Shown: in pieces, positions 45,061 to 55,709 of the stretch
How the letters are laid out: the number at the start of each line of letters is the position of its first letter
Numbering within the stretch: position 1 is the stretch's first letter
From: Peronospora farinosa
Lineage: Eukaryota; Oomycota; Peronosporomycetes; Peronosporales; Peronosporaceae
DNA: 64,000 nt
NCBI GenBank assembly: GCA_947646735.1
Contig: CANTFK010000287.1
Span: 152,954 to 216,953 of the forward strand
Direction: 5' to 3'
Position numbers and translations under genes: made by a program
The notes under the pieces: model-generated
What the model was told of the DNA's origin: nothing
The model's input: the letters and a program-made list of their open reading frames with translations, nothing else
The model's database searches: none

Positions 45061-46530
45061 GCCGCAAACCACGGTCATCAGGAAGTTCAGCCGGAATCTT
45101 GTCCGGGAACACTTTTGCATACTCACGAGCAATGTCGTAGACAGGGTTAACAGACTCTCGCAGACCCTCCCATGATTGTGACGCAGACATTTCTTGACGC
45201 GCCATATGCTTCCCGTTCGCCACAGTAATCATCTCGTTGGTGATTAGACACACTTGTTCCACAGTGCCTCCCTTAAGGTAACGTAGGAAATGCTTCCAGG
45301 AAAGCCCTGGAAGACTTGTAATGGAAGACGCATCAAAAGGAAGACTCGCGACTTCAATGTATTGGCGTCTTTGTGGACTCCCTTCCACGTACACGATAGC
45401 GTGGAAAAATTCCAACGCGAAATTCTCGGTGCTGTTGTTCCTATCGTGCTTCGAGTCACTACTCGAAGCTGGCGAACCGCAGTCAGATGATAAACCATCA
45501 CCCCCCTCTAGGCACTGGATGTCTTCATCCACGATGCCGGAAACACTAGACTGGAGAACCCCAAACTCGACCGTCGACACTTGATGCGGGAGCTCCTGCT
45601 CGGCCTCCGTAAACCCGTGTGGGAGCCCCTGCTCAACCACAGTATGCCCATGTGGGAACCCTGGTTCGACCACAGTGGGTGATGATGGGAACCCCGGTTC
45701 GACCATCATGCTCTCGCGTGGGGACTCCTGTCCGTCCACGTCACACTCGCTGGCGAGCTCTTGCTCGTCGTCACAATGCCCTTATGGGAGCCCCTGCTCA
45801 ACCCCAATAGGTGCAGATGGTAACCCCGGTACAACCACTGCATTCACTTGCGGGAACACCTATTCATTCGCATAAATGACGCGCGAAAACCCCTGTTCGA
45901 CCGCTTCGTCCTCGTCGTCCTCCTCGCTGTGGAGCGAGAATTCACTGTCACTTGTGTCTCGAAGAACAGCACAAGCAGCGCAGAGAGGGCCATCGCTCGC
46001 TCTGTACACCGCCAGCGTCGTGGAAACACGATCCACGACTGTGACGTTCGTCCAGGCACTTGGACACATTAAATGATAAGTAAACACTTCACTGACGTCG
46101 AACTTGCGTCGAAATCTCACTGATCTGGCTAACTAGTCGATCTGGGGCTTATAACGTGCCAACCACGGCATGCCCAGTATGCAATCGAATGCATAATTCA
46201 TTGCGATCACCAAGAAATCATTATTACTGTGAAAACCATCAAACGTAACGGCAACGACACTTCGCGCCGCAATACGCCGTGTGTTTTCCCGTCAGCTAAC
46301 TTGACGACGACTTGGCCAGGTCCCTTACGGACCTGAATGCTGGGAGGCAGCATCGATAAACAAGATTCACGAGATAAATTATTCGTTGCTTCTGAGTCCA
46401 GGAGTGCTCGCAGAGGTCGCCGGAAGCCGGCGACATGTAAACTGACAATAATCAGACGTGAATCACCACTCGTAGTGGTGGCATTTAACCGTGCGCGTAG
46501 CGCAGGAGGACTGGAAGGTTGGGCTGCCAC
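45061..46530 (-). pseudogene. Protease and acidic linker, element D
   Basis: The protease frame 46530-46207 has RALLDSEATNNLSRES, where the active-site DSG is DSE, and in another frame CILGMPWLARYKPQID near 46150. The linker (45739-44969 and 46120-45860) is acidic and contains degenerate 12-13 residue repeats ([31 protein letters not shown]) at about 45590-45840. The start of RT ([12 protein letters not shown]) closes it. Confidence 0.75.
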
Positions 46531-46574
46531 CGGGGGACCCGGACCTCCGTTCCAACCAGTAGGGCGCCCTGCAC

Positions 46575-47623
46575 CTACTGGTCCCGACCGTTTTTTGGAC
46601 GTGCAGCCGGTACAGCACCCTCATGATGGGCGTCCACTACTTGCACCGATATTGGGACTGGCGCACGGCACTCTGCCGCGCGATGTCCTGGCTTGCGACA
46701 ACGAAAGCAAACCATTGGACGCCCGGTGCGAGCGTTACCTTTATGATGAAAGACACGTCGCCGGTCACTCGACGACTCAATCGCGTCGATCTCCATTGGT
46801 TCCGGACCAGAGGCCGAGGGACGGTGACGACCAAGGGTTTGGCATATGCCTTTGTGACCCTAAAGTCCTCACGGAGTGCAATAGCAAATGCCTCCTCCAA
46901 TGTGGCAGGCTCGGCGCGCTCCAGCGATAAGCGGGTCTGCCCCTCACGCATACCATCCACAAAGACATTCACCTGTGTGTACATGTCCATGGGGTGCGTG
47001 ATAATACACGACGCCAAATGCCTAGCCATCTGTACGTAGTCGCGCATCGCCATTTTACCCTGTCGCATCGACAGGAATCTTGATCGCACCAGTTTCTCCT
47101 CTTGTGGTGGCTCGAAGGCAAGACGGAGATCGTCCTGGATGGTATCCAGGGTGGGAAATGCGTGCTCGTCCACAACGAGTTTACCAAGGGCCCACTCCTT
47201 GGCCTTCCCGGTGAGGCGGGAAAGAAGAAAGTTGACCTTCGCCTGTGGAGCCTCAAGAAGTCTCGAGGCGATGGCGATATCAACTTCTCGGAACCACCGG
47301 TTCAGCGATAACCGGTCCTTACCTTCTCCAGAGTAGGAGGAGGTTTCCATCTTCACGGCCTCATTACGTGAAGGGCGCGAGGGAGTTAAGCCTCGCCGGT
47401 TGGATTCGGCGAGCTCGCGTGCCATAAACTCATGTATGGCGAGACTTTGCGCGTCAGGGGTCGCTGATCTCATCAGCGACGCGACGAATGCCTCTCCCGA
47501 TATCGCCGCGAGGCGATTAAGGGCATCCCACTCAACACCAGTAAGATGGGGGAAGGTCGCGTGCTCCAGAAATAAATCTGGAGCGTCAAAGTACGACGAT
47601 TCGCTCATCCCAAACTCGGGCAT
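46575..47623 (-). pseudogene. Gag with zinc knuckle, element D
   Basis: Frame 47623-46637 carries the gag core ([57 protein letters not shown]). A frameshift near 46820 moves to 46796-46575 with MEIDAIESS and the knuckle [14 protein letters not shown]. The related fragment at 27573 shows the same GPEPM(E/K)IDAIESS junction, which helps place the shift. Confidence 0.82.
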
Positions 47624-47630
47624 AGGAAGG

Positions 47631-47647
47631 ACTACAAAGTGCTACCA
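47631..47647 (-). other. Primer-binding site, element D
   Basis: Minus-strand TGGTAGCACTTTGTAGT, two bases inside the LTR end. Confidence 0.75.
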
Positions 47648-47649
47648 GG

Positions 47650-47994
47650 TGTAACGGGGCTAGAACGTACCGTCACTAGCTTACACGTGCGCTTGAGGAA
47701 GACTCAAGCCCGAGTATTAGGTATTAAGTAAATTTAGCTCTGATTTTTATTTTGGTTTTAATTCGTACTAATTACGAAGATTTTAGTCGTAATAAATACG
47801 ACAGTGTTCCCGCCTTTCGGGAACCACACAATTTCAGGTTGATTTATCATTGGTCCATATTGGGACTTGAGTCCCCAATAATAAATCGATAATAAATTGC
47901 CACGCTGTGCCCGCTATTCGGGCACTGGATCTGTCTACAAATGTAATTGTTTATTTCATTTTGTGTTATATATAGAATGCGGCCTATTTTAACA
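47650..47994 (-). repeat. 5' LTR of element D
   Basis: 345 bp, minus-strand TGTTAAAATAGG...CCCCGTTACA. Aligned by eye with the 3' LTR it shows frequent substitutions and small indels, far more than that LTR shows with 49044-49384. Confidence 0.75.
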
Positions 47995-48585
47995 GAAACT
48001 TGGCCAACAAGCCTTGGCCAACCTCTAAAATTGGCTTCTTGAGCATCATGTTGCTCAGTTGAAGCAATTCGAGGCGTGTGTACTCGGACAGCACAAAAAT
48101 ACGTCCGAGGCATAAAGCCAAGCAACGACTGAGTCCATCAGTAAGACTCAAGATGATATTAGGCTTGAGCAGGCTCGGAATGAGGTACTTTTAAGACACT
48201 CTCTGCTTGGCCTTTTCAACCGAGGCCCATTCGGATGGACCCTCTATAGTTCGATGGAACTGCCCTCACACGATTGTTCACTGGCTATTAGCCGTGAAGC
48301 AATGCGGTATGGCGCAGCTCATCGAAGGCGACACCAGGATGGTGTCGTATTCCATGTCCAACCTGTGTGACAAAGCGTCAGAGTGGGCATACTCTGCGCT
48401 GATCGCAAATGCTGATGCGTTTCCATCATGGGCTATCTTTAATTCAACGATTCGCGCCATGTACCAGCCGCCTAAAAACGAAGTGTTGCTTATGGCACGC
48501 TTCTTTGTAGCAAGACAGGCGGAACTCTCTCTGCAAGAGTTATGTGCAGAAGATGCGTTTGCTGTATGCGTCTATCTGTGTAAGT
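47995..48585 (+). pseudogene. Gag fragment related to element A, plus strand
   Basis: Shifting frames give VLGQHKNTSEA, IRLEQARNEVLLRHS, TIVHWLLAVKQCGMAQLIEG and WAYSALIANADAFPSWAIF, paralleling residues 60-240 of the A gag (10939-12042). Truncated on both sides. Confidence 0.75.
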
Positions 48586-48784
48586 GACATTCGTCGTCGA
48601 TGTGGACGAAGCGAAGGCGGTCTATGTTCTAAGCATTAATTGCACATCCTTTCGTGGGCGCGGCGCGAAGGTTTGAAATCACTGTGAATATCTTCTTTTC
48701 GTGTTTAAGCATTCAATCTAACGTCGAATGATGGCGAACCAGGAACGTTGCAAGCCATCGTATTCAATTTCTTAAAGACTCATT

Positions 48785-49384
48785 TCACGAAACCCGCGGA
48801 AACGCCGAAAGCAGTCCCGCATCGTGTCCCGTGAGTCCGTAGCGTGAGCTCCGGACAGTCATACAGCGTTCAAGGGATGAGTTGTTGCGCCATGATGCTG
48901 GTAGTTGTCCTTCTGCTGATGGTGCTCGGGAGTGCAGCAGAATTGTGTGTCGTGTGTTCAGACATCGGTGGTCGTTTGTGAGCTTTGGAGTTTCGATAGT
49001 TGAGTACTCACGGTTGGTGAGTGCTGTGTTAAAAAGGGAGTGGTGTAATGGACCACATTTCATATATAACACAAAATGAAATAAACAATTACATATGTAT
49101 ACAGGTGCTGGGCCCGAATAGCGGGCACAGCGTGGCAATTTATTATCGATTTATTATTGGGGACTCAAGTCCCAATATGGAACAATGATAAATTAATCTG
49201 AAATTGTGTAGTTCCCGAAAGGCGGGAACACTGTCGTATTTCTTACAACTACAATCTGCATCATTCGTACGAATTGAGGCAAAATAAAAAAATCAGAGTT
49301 AAATTTACTTGATACCTCATACTTGGGCTTGTCTTCCTCAAGCACGCGTGTAAACTAGTGACGGTACGTTCTAACCTAGTTACA
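48785..49384 (+). mobile_element. 3' end of a second D element in plus orientation
   Basis: The reverse complement of 40467-41050: an antisense-ORF start fragment, a polypurine tract (AAAAAGGGAGTGG, 49031-49043) and a complete LTR 49044-49384 (341 bp). Similarity to D stops near 48785. Confidence 0.8.
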
Positions 49385-49464
49385 CACTTCGCCGAATGTT
49401 CTGTCAACTCTCTATGATGCTCGGAGAGGTGAGAAAATCCCTCTGGATTCAACTTGAAGACCAT
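49385..49464 (-). pseudogene. N-terminal gag fragment of an A-like element
   Basis: MVFKLNPEGFSHLSEHHREL matches the A gag N-terminus. It is cut by the D-type LTR. A primer site (TAGTAGCACTAGC) lies at about 49512-49524. Confidence 0.65.
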
Positions 49465-49524
49465 ATACGCTCACACGCCTTTTCAGAAAGACGGATTGTG
49501 GGAAGGAGAGCTAGTGCTACTAAG

Positions 49525-50360
49525 TGTGGACGGGCACTTCATTGAAGATGCCACGTGCTACGCTGGCACACTTCTTTATGCACTTTAGGAAGCGATTCAA
49601 TCGTCTCTCCTCCGTGCGCGGTGGTGAGGGGTTCGGTCGACCGTTTAAGCGGTCGTACTTACGTTTGTAACGGGGCTAGAGCTCCATTACTTACAGACAC
49701 TACAGGTCTTACGAGGAAGCGTAAGGGAGCACGCAATAACTAGCGTGGTAAGGTAAATTGCAACTCTGATTGTTATATTTTTATGTTTTTATTCTAAGTA
49801 CGAGTGATCCCAAACGCATGGAACCACTCAACTACAGATTTCTCTCCTATTGGCTGATAATGAGACTGATTCTCGCATTCCTGTAAATAGAGATACGAAT
49901 GGCTATACCCGCGATATCGGGTGTAGCATATAACTAATTATGTAATATGTAATTGAAAATATATCGACTTGTGTAACGGTACATCCCGTTACAACGGTTG
50001 CCGGTCGCCGACGTGAACCGCGCAACGGACTTCTAATTGCGAGCTTTACTTTCGAGATGCAGAAGCTTATTCAGCTTTTCGTGCGCAGTGAGCTTAGTTG
50101 TACTATTTTTTAAGACATGACTTTTATTTAATCGAAAATCATTATATGTAAATCAAGCTACTGATAAATTAGATGTAAAGATCGGATACGCGTCTCTCTA
50201 GAAGCGTATCCTTACGTGCGAGCTAAACTATATTTAAGCTCGCTGGTGATGTCCGTCTGAAGCACGCCTAGTCCCAACTAAGCGTCATCCCCGTTGAATG
50301 CAAATCCATCCATGGGTATCACATTCACGAGGGTGGGTCACATTGATGTGTCTCACTCAA
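49525..50360 (-). repeat. Diverged A-type LTR interrupted by a solo LTR
   Basis: Flanking parts 49525-49660 and 49994-50360 match the A LTR (for example GATCGGATACGCG...TAGAAGCGTATCC and CACATTCACGAGGGTGG). The outer end is missing after about 50360. The middle is occupied by the solo LTR. Confidence 0.75.
49666..49993. repeat. Solo LTR inserted in the A-type LTR
   Basis: 328 bp with TGTAACGGGG at one end and ATCCCGTTACA at the other, bordered by ACGTT (left) and ACGGT (right), a one-mismatch 5-bp target-site duplication. No internal sequence remains. Confidence 0.7.
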
Positions 50361-50579
50361 GTATGATATACTTAGTGGACTCGGTTGGCCATTTTCAATG
50401 AAAGATTCTTCGACGAATGCGGAAGTTGTGCCGCTTTGGTGGCAAATGGCTCGCGTAACGCGTTTGCATACAAACAATACTTGTGCGTCATGCAATATGC
50501 AAGGCTTCACCCAACTAAATATGAAAAAAAAATCTTTCAGGCCTATCAAAAGCACTGCTTAAAAAGTCTACGCTTGGCC

Positions 50580-52199
50580 TTACGTCATGGCTGTACCATA
50601 ATACCGCGCAAACACAAGCGAAGCAAACATCAGTGCGTCAATGCGATCCAGTACACCACCGTGACCAGGAATCAGCTTCCCAGAATCTTTTACACCAGCT
50701 GCTCGCTTCAAAAGACTCTCAAAGAGATCTCCAAGTCGTCCCACTATCACAGCCACCACGGAGAATCCAACTTGTACAGCCGGAGAGCCTGGTACGCTAA
50801 GCAGAAATGAGGAGATGAACATCGCAGCGACGCCAAATAAAATGGCACCGATTGTTCCTTCGTAGTCCTTGTTTTTGGACAAGTGTGGTGCCAGACGATT
50901 GTAATGGCTGTAGTGCATTCGATCCAGCAAGTTCCCCGTCAAATATGCCCCGGTGTCCGACGCCCATATAACGTAAAGCAGCACGATTAGCAGCCTACGG
51001 TACGCATCGACTCGCTCGTCGTCCACAAAGGCGGCGATCACGGAAAGCGTGCCGATGATATACAGATAGCCGAGCATGTCCAGCGCAATATGCAGGAATG
51101 TGGCGGGTCCTGATGAGCGCGTCTGCAGACGAAAGAAAATGATAATCACCGCGCCTGAAAGAAACACTTGCGATGGCATTAAAAAGAGTCCACAGCGCAA
51201 GCGGTTGATAGGACAAGTTACCGATACCATAGTCAATAGGGTAAAAATCGCTTTTTCCACGAGACAGATGAGCGCATGCCTCCGATTTGGCGTGAAGAAA
51301 GCACAAAGTGCAGCGACAAAGTCAGTGACGATACTGTAGAACCAGCGCAGCTCGTACAACTGCGTCCCATGCAGCTCAGGGATATGTTCGACATAGATCA
51401 GGAAGATGGTCGTAGTAATGACAGTAGTAAGCGCCGACAGCACCAATGCAGCAATCCACTTGTTCTGGTGAAAGTGCTTGTCGGCCATTCTTGTTACAGC
51501 ACTGCTTAAGTAGCTCGCGTCATGCATGAAACTATCTTCAGCATTAGTTTCCTGACTTGGCCGTTGCTCTTGGGGTATATCGTCTAGCTGAGGGGACACA
51601 ATAGACGCTCTTGGTGGCAGCGGGGATGTCAATGACGGCGGCTGAACCGTCTCGCCGCTTGTAGTGCGTCCTCTGTTTGTGAAATCAGCTTCTGGAGCGT
51701 CGCCGCTTATAGTGTTCACTCTACTGCTGCTGCTGCTCTCGCTTCGTATGCTACGATTGATGATCTCAGAGACACGACTGTCGTCATTGTGTTGATTTCG
51801 CGCCGGGTCGTTGTCAATTGCGGCATCTCTTCGCATCAGATGCGGCTCACAGGCGTTCATCCTGGTCATGAAGCGCAGGTAGATGCGGTGCTGCAGCCAC
51901 GCATACTCATAGGAGCAGATACTCGTCACGATTGTGCAAAACGTGGCGGTCGCAAAAGCCGGCGAGAGCCACAAGAAGACCGTGATGAGCGGCGCTAGCA
52001 CCAGCGCCGACAAAAGACGCTGTACCCCGTTTATTTGTAGCCACCGCTTTGCCGATGTGTGGATGATGTCGCTAGAAGACGCAGGACTAGAGACGCTTGC
52101 TTCGCTGGGCGACGGAGGCGCCAACACGACTATATTCACCGTCGCTGTATCGTAATAGAAGGTAGAGGGGGAGCCCGGAGAGCTCGGCGTCATGGGCAT
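50580..52199 (-). CDS. Phosphatidate cytidylyltransferase (CDP-diacylglycerol synthase)
   Basis: An intronless 539-aa frame. It makes CDP-diacylglycerol from phosphatidic acid and CTP, the branch point to phosphatidylinositol and cardiolipin, in a membrane (ER expected). The family signature near the C-terminus is complete: SLLKRAAGVKDSGKLIPGHG followed by GVLDRID. Several hydrophobic segments are visible (residues 60-95, 245-270 and further ones). A Ser-rich, polar insertion of about 120 residues with acidic stretches separates the first pair of helices from the rest, and SDTGAYLTG is the conserved catalytic-side motif. Two ATGs are close together (52199, 52193); I keep the first. It is separated from the retrotransposon block by about 220 bp. 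Confidence 0.92.
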   Translation of the reverse strand: MPMTPSSPGSPSTFYYDTATVNIVVLAPPSPSEASVSSPASSSDIIHTSAKRWLQINGVQRLLSALVLAPLITVFLWLSPAFATATFCTIVTSICSYEYAWLQHRIYLRFMTRMNACEPHLMRRDAAIDNDPARNQHNDDSRVSEIINRSIRSESSSSSRVNTISGDAPEADFTNRGRTTSGETVQPPSLTSPLPPRASIVSPQLDDIPQEQRPSQETNAEDSFMHDASYLSSAVTRMADKHFHQNKWIAALVLSALTTVITTTIFLIYVEHIPELHGTQLYELRWFYSIVTDFVAALCAFFTPNRRHALICLVEKAIFTLLTMVSVTCPINRLRCGLFLMPSQVFLSGAVIIIFFRLQTRSSGPATFLHIALDMLGYLYIIGTLSVIAAFVDDERVDAYRRLLIVLLYVIWASDTGAYLTGNLLDRMHYSHYNRLAPHLSKNKDYEGTIGAILFGVAAMFISSFLLSVPGSPAVQVGFSVVAVIVGRLGDLFESLLKRAAGVKDSGKLIPGHGGVLDRIDALMFASLVFARYYGTAMT

Positions 52200-54106
52200 G
52201 ATAGGCAGTCACGTGAATATGTCAAAAGAGGTTGCGCTGCTCCGTGTGGGCGGCCCGGGCGGTGGCCGCAAGAGCGGCGACGTCTGCGACGAAATTAGGA
52301 GACGATTAAAGTTGTCTGATATTCCAGTTTTTTAGTTATAAGTTTTTTTCCCTTGTTACTATAATAAAATGAGTTTAAAATACGAGATAGCCAGGTCTCA
52401 GAATCCGGACCACAGAGCGAGTGTGATGCTTTCGACGAGTATATTATTGAGAGATCATATAAGACTGTCTTAGTCGTTACCTGATACTCATCGTAAAAGC
52501 TATAGATACTCACCTGCTCTTTCGGCTTAAGCCTGTACGTTTAAAATGGACTATTTCATGCGTTCTTCTTGACAAAAGTCTAATTTTACCGTTTAGCAGG
52601 ATGTCTGGTACTTCCTATACCTGGTTTGCAATGCCAGTGCTCGATCGAGCCCGGTAATTGTACGGGACTTTTCACCTGCGGCGACGCTCTCAAAATTGTC
52701 CGGCTATGACGATGCAGCATGGCAGCAGACGTGTACTGTCATGTATGTCCTTATAGGTCGCTCGAGTGGCCCGCTTATCTAAAGGGCGCGGTCGCCTAAG
52801 CAACGGCGCGTGTCAAGGGGTGTGGCCCTAAATGACCGCTTGCACGGTCCGTCAAGCTGACTTATGCGAAAGCCGAAGCATTAACGCGTGGAGTAGGGAC
52901 ACCACCAGACGGAGCTTGTCTTCTGCTCTGCTGTCCGCATGACCGTGGCCGTGCGAGATGCATGCGAGACATGACCCCATCCACTCCGGCCTTTCGCGAG
53001 GGAGGATTTCCGCCTTGTTTTGAAATGCCTTTCATGCTCTTTCGTAATCTTAACTAGATCTCTATACCCTCTATTCGTCCACCGTGAGCCAGGCAGGTAT
53101 CTCTCATCCTACGACTTGAACCCGAGACTTTTTAAACAGAATAGTGAAGTGTACAGTGTCTGCGTCCATGCTGACGATACCGTACTACAACTACGCAGCA
53201 TAACACCAAGTTCTAATCTGCACGTGTATGAAGCCCATTACGTCAAATGCACTCGAAGCGAATCCTTGCGTATTCTCTTTGTAGATTCTCCAAAGCTTCA
53301 AATACCAATCACTAGATTGTGAGGCTCCCCTGGTGCAGCGATTACGCACCGACCGAATGACCCAGTGGTTACGGGTTCGAAACCCACTCGCGCAAGACTT
53401 TCCGATACTCTTGGGGCCCCGGGTATTTGAGAGCACACTCGACCTCTCCAATAAGGGAAGATAATATTTTTTCAGAACGAATTCTACCGACCTCTCCTAG
53501 CGAAGTAATAAAACCTTGGTTTGATATAATAAGTATAAAGACACGTATTAAACCATTTACTATTTTGTTGCTGCTCATCTGAAATTCGTACAAAGCCGGT
53601 CCACCTTTGTCGCACAGCATCCCTATGCCATAAATCGTAGCATAGACGTGCAAGTTCATGCTTTAGTTTATGCTTGTATCCATGCAGCGGGTTAAGAGGT
53701 GGCTATACTTAGAAAGCGCTCTCGAAGCGACCGATCGTATCTTTCGGATGCTGCAGGTTTACCCGACTGCTCGTTGCCACCCACCTGGCGCAGCAGCGTC
53801 TGACGATGCGAGTAACTTACTTAGAAAAAGCACCAATCTAAAGTCCATACATAGAGAACTTGCGTTGAATCTCTACATACCGTTGCTGCCGAGTCTCACT
53901 CGCAAAGCATGACAGATTGTCACTGCAGTAAGTGACGCTTGTATCTTAACTTATGTCACACGGTGGCACAACCCTAGAATCCCGTTTCTGCACGCTGACG
54001 AATATGTTAGGGTTGGTTCCAGTTTGCCGTGGCGGCTTCTGACTAGCTTCACTGATCGAGCCGATTGGTTATAAATGATCCTGGATCCGGCGGTTTTTAG
54101 CGCAAA
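52200..54106. other. Intergenic region with a SINE-like element, no protein gene seen
   Basis: No frame over 110 codons and no recognisable domain. The left 100 bp are the upstream region of the cytidylyltransferase gene. A tRNA-like repeat sits at about 53318-53480. The remainder is of unknown content. Confidence 0.5.
53318..53480 (+). repeat. Candidate tRNA-derived SINE or tRNA pseudogene
   Basis: An A-box-like TGGTGCAGCG at 53331 and a perfect B box GGTTCGAAACC at 53374 are spaced as in a tRNA gene. The D-arm stem GGTGC/GCACC is intact. The acceptor stem is poor and the T-stem has mismatches, so it is not a functional tRNA. Unrelated sequence follows (GGGGCCCCGGG, then A/T-rich), as in SINE bodies. 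Confidence 0.45.
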
Positions 54107-55590
54107 ATGAGATTTACTGCATTTTGTATTTTACAGCTTGGAGAGAAAGTGGTAGTCGTACTTTGCTGTCAAAACTACGTCATGGCCTCGATACTGAACA
54201 CATTAATTAGCGTCTACGCGTCACTTTTCTGCATGGATGAGCGCTGTAGCTCTCCACAGATGTCAGCAAAAGTTCATGCGCCCCTAGCACGCATGCCGGC
54301 TCCCCGCAAGAAGTCTGTCAAGTTGTCGATCGACGACCGATTGCGCGCGCTTATCGGCGATATGATCAGCGAAGAGGAGCTTGAGAAGCGCGTACGTTAC
54401 AGCAGTGAAAGGATTAGTAGCAGTGTTTTGTAACAATAGGAGAAGAGACTGACAATTTGCTTTGTGACTTGATATTCTGTGGGCTGCAGCTTACGTTCGG
54501 ACGCATTTTGGGCACGGGAGCGACATCCAGGGTCTACGAGGCCGTGAAAACGACTACAGGTGAGCACGTGTCTGTAAAAGTGTTCGACAAGGCGTCGATG
54601 ATTGAAGCACGTCGCTCTATGGTTGCTGACGGCCAATATGTGCCGGAGAAGGCCGTGCACCGTGTGCGTCGACGACTGCTAAAGCTTGTGTCAGAGCTTG
54701 AGATTTCCAAATCACTGGACCATCCTAATATTGTCAAGTACCTTGGAGCCTTTGAGACGTCTTATCGCATCTGCATTGTTCATGAACTTGTCGAGGGCTC
54801 GGACCTGCTGGAACGTTTGTTGGAGAATGGAAAGATGCCTCAGGATCAGGCGGCTGTAGTGGTTCGGCAGCTGTTATCGGCTTTGGAGTACTGTCATACT
54901 CGCAATATCTTCCATCGTGATTTGAAGTTGGAGAATGTTATGATAACTAAAGATCTGGAAGTGAAGCTTATTGATTTTGGAATGTCTGAAGTGGTGGCAA
55001 ATGCTGAGCAGCCCTTAAAAACAGTGTGCGGCACGCCCCTGTATTGCAGCCCTGAGATTCTTTTCCTTCATACCTCCGCCGCGAATGCTCGCAAAGGTTT
55101 TTACGGAGGACCTGCAGACGTGTGGAGTGTCGGCGTACTGATATTTGCGCTTCTTACAGGATGTGCTCCTTTTGACGACTCGGATTTCCACACACTGCGT
55201 CGAGATGTTTTACGCAATAACATTAACTACCCTGCGTATATTTCCCATCAAGTGAAAGAGCTACTTAAGAATGTGCTTGTAACAGACGCGAAGATGAGGC
55301 CCACAGTCGCAGACTTACTGTCTTATAACTGGTTTCAGGACTTGGTCGAAAACGATTATGCGATAGTCCAATACCAGGAGGAACAATTTACCGAGGAAGA
55401 GCAGAGAAAATGGTCGTGCACTACACACGAAGGCAAGGTCGACATCCGCTGTCGCTCTCTTTCTTGTCGCCGCACTAGCACGTACAGCTCGAATGCAAGC
55501 CTCGAAGACGCAATGAAGCGCCGATCGTCATCGCCTACACACGTTGCCAACTTGTTAAACGGTGCTTGTAAGACCATTACCTTTGACTAG
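54107..55590 (+). CDS. Serine/threonine protein kinase (CAMK-like)
   Basis: Exons 54107-54391 and 54490-55590 with a 98-bp intron (donor GTACGT, acceptor CTGCAG), phase 0, joining EEELEKR to LTFGRILGTGATSRVYEA. The kinase domain is complete: glycine loop GTGATSRVYEAV, VAIK-type lysine in HVSVKVFDK, HRDLKLENVM catalytic loop, DFG as IDFGMSE, APE-like CSPEI, and DVWSVGVLIFALLTG. A basic insertion (about 25 residues, RRSMVADGQYVPEKAVHRVR) sits between the lysine strand and helix C. The C-terminal tail is Ser-rich (RRSSSPTHVANLL). Substrate unknown. The start is uncertain: in-frame ATGs at 54182, 54233 and 54260 are alternatives to 54107, whose N-terminus is hydrophobic. Confidence 0.85.
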
Positions 55591-55709
55591 TATAGGAGGT
55601 GCCTTAATAAGTTGACGCACTGATAAGCTAACACGGCTCTGGCTCATTATAACTAATTGATTCACGGTACGCTCACCAGGCTACAACTACTTCTCCATTT
55701 AACTCGAAC

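Larger units (their letters stand above)
40467..47994 (-). mobile_element. Ty3/gypsy element D, minus strand, defective
   Basis: LTR (47994-47650), primer site, gag, protease, long acidic linker, RT, RNase H, integrase with chromodomain, antisense ORF, polypurine tract, LTR (40808-40467). The two LTRs differ at many positions and no matching target-site duplication is visible (CTCAT left, GAAAC right), so the two ends may come from different integrations. Confidence 0.85.

Noticed and set aside
53321..53393. Functional tRNA gene
   Set aside because: The A and B boxes fit, but the acceptor stem does not pair over seven bases and the T stem has mismatches. Treated as SINE or pseudogene.
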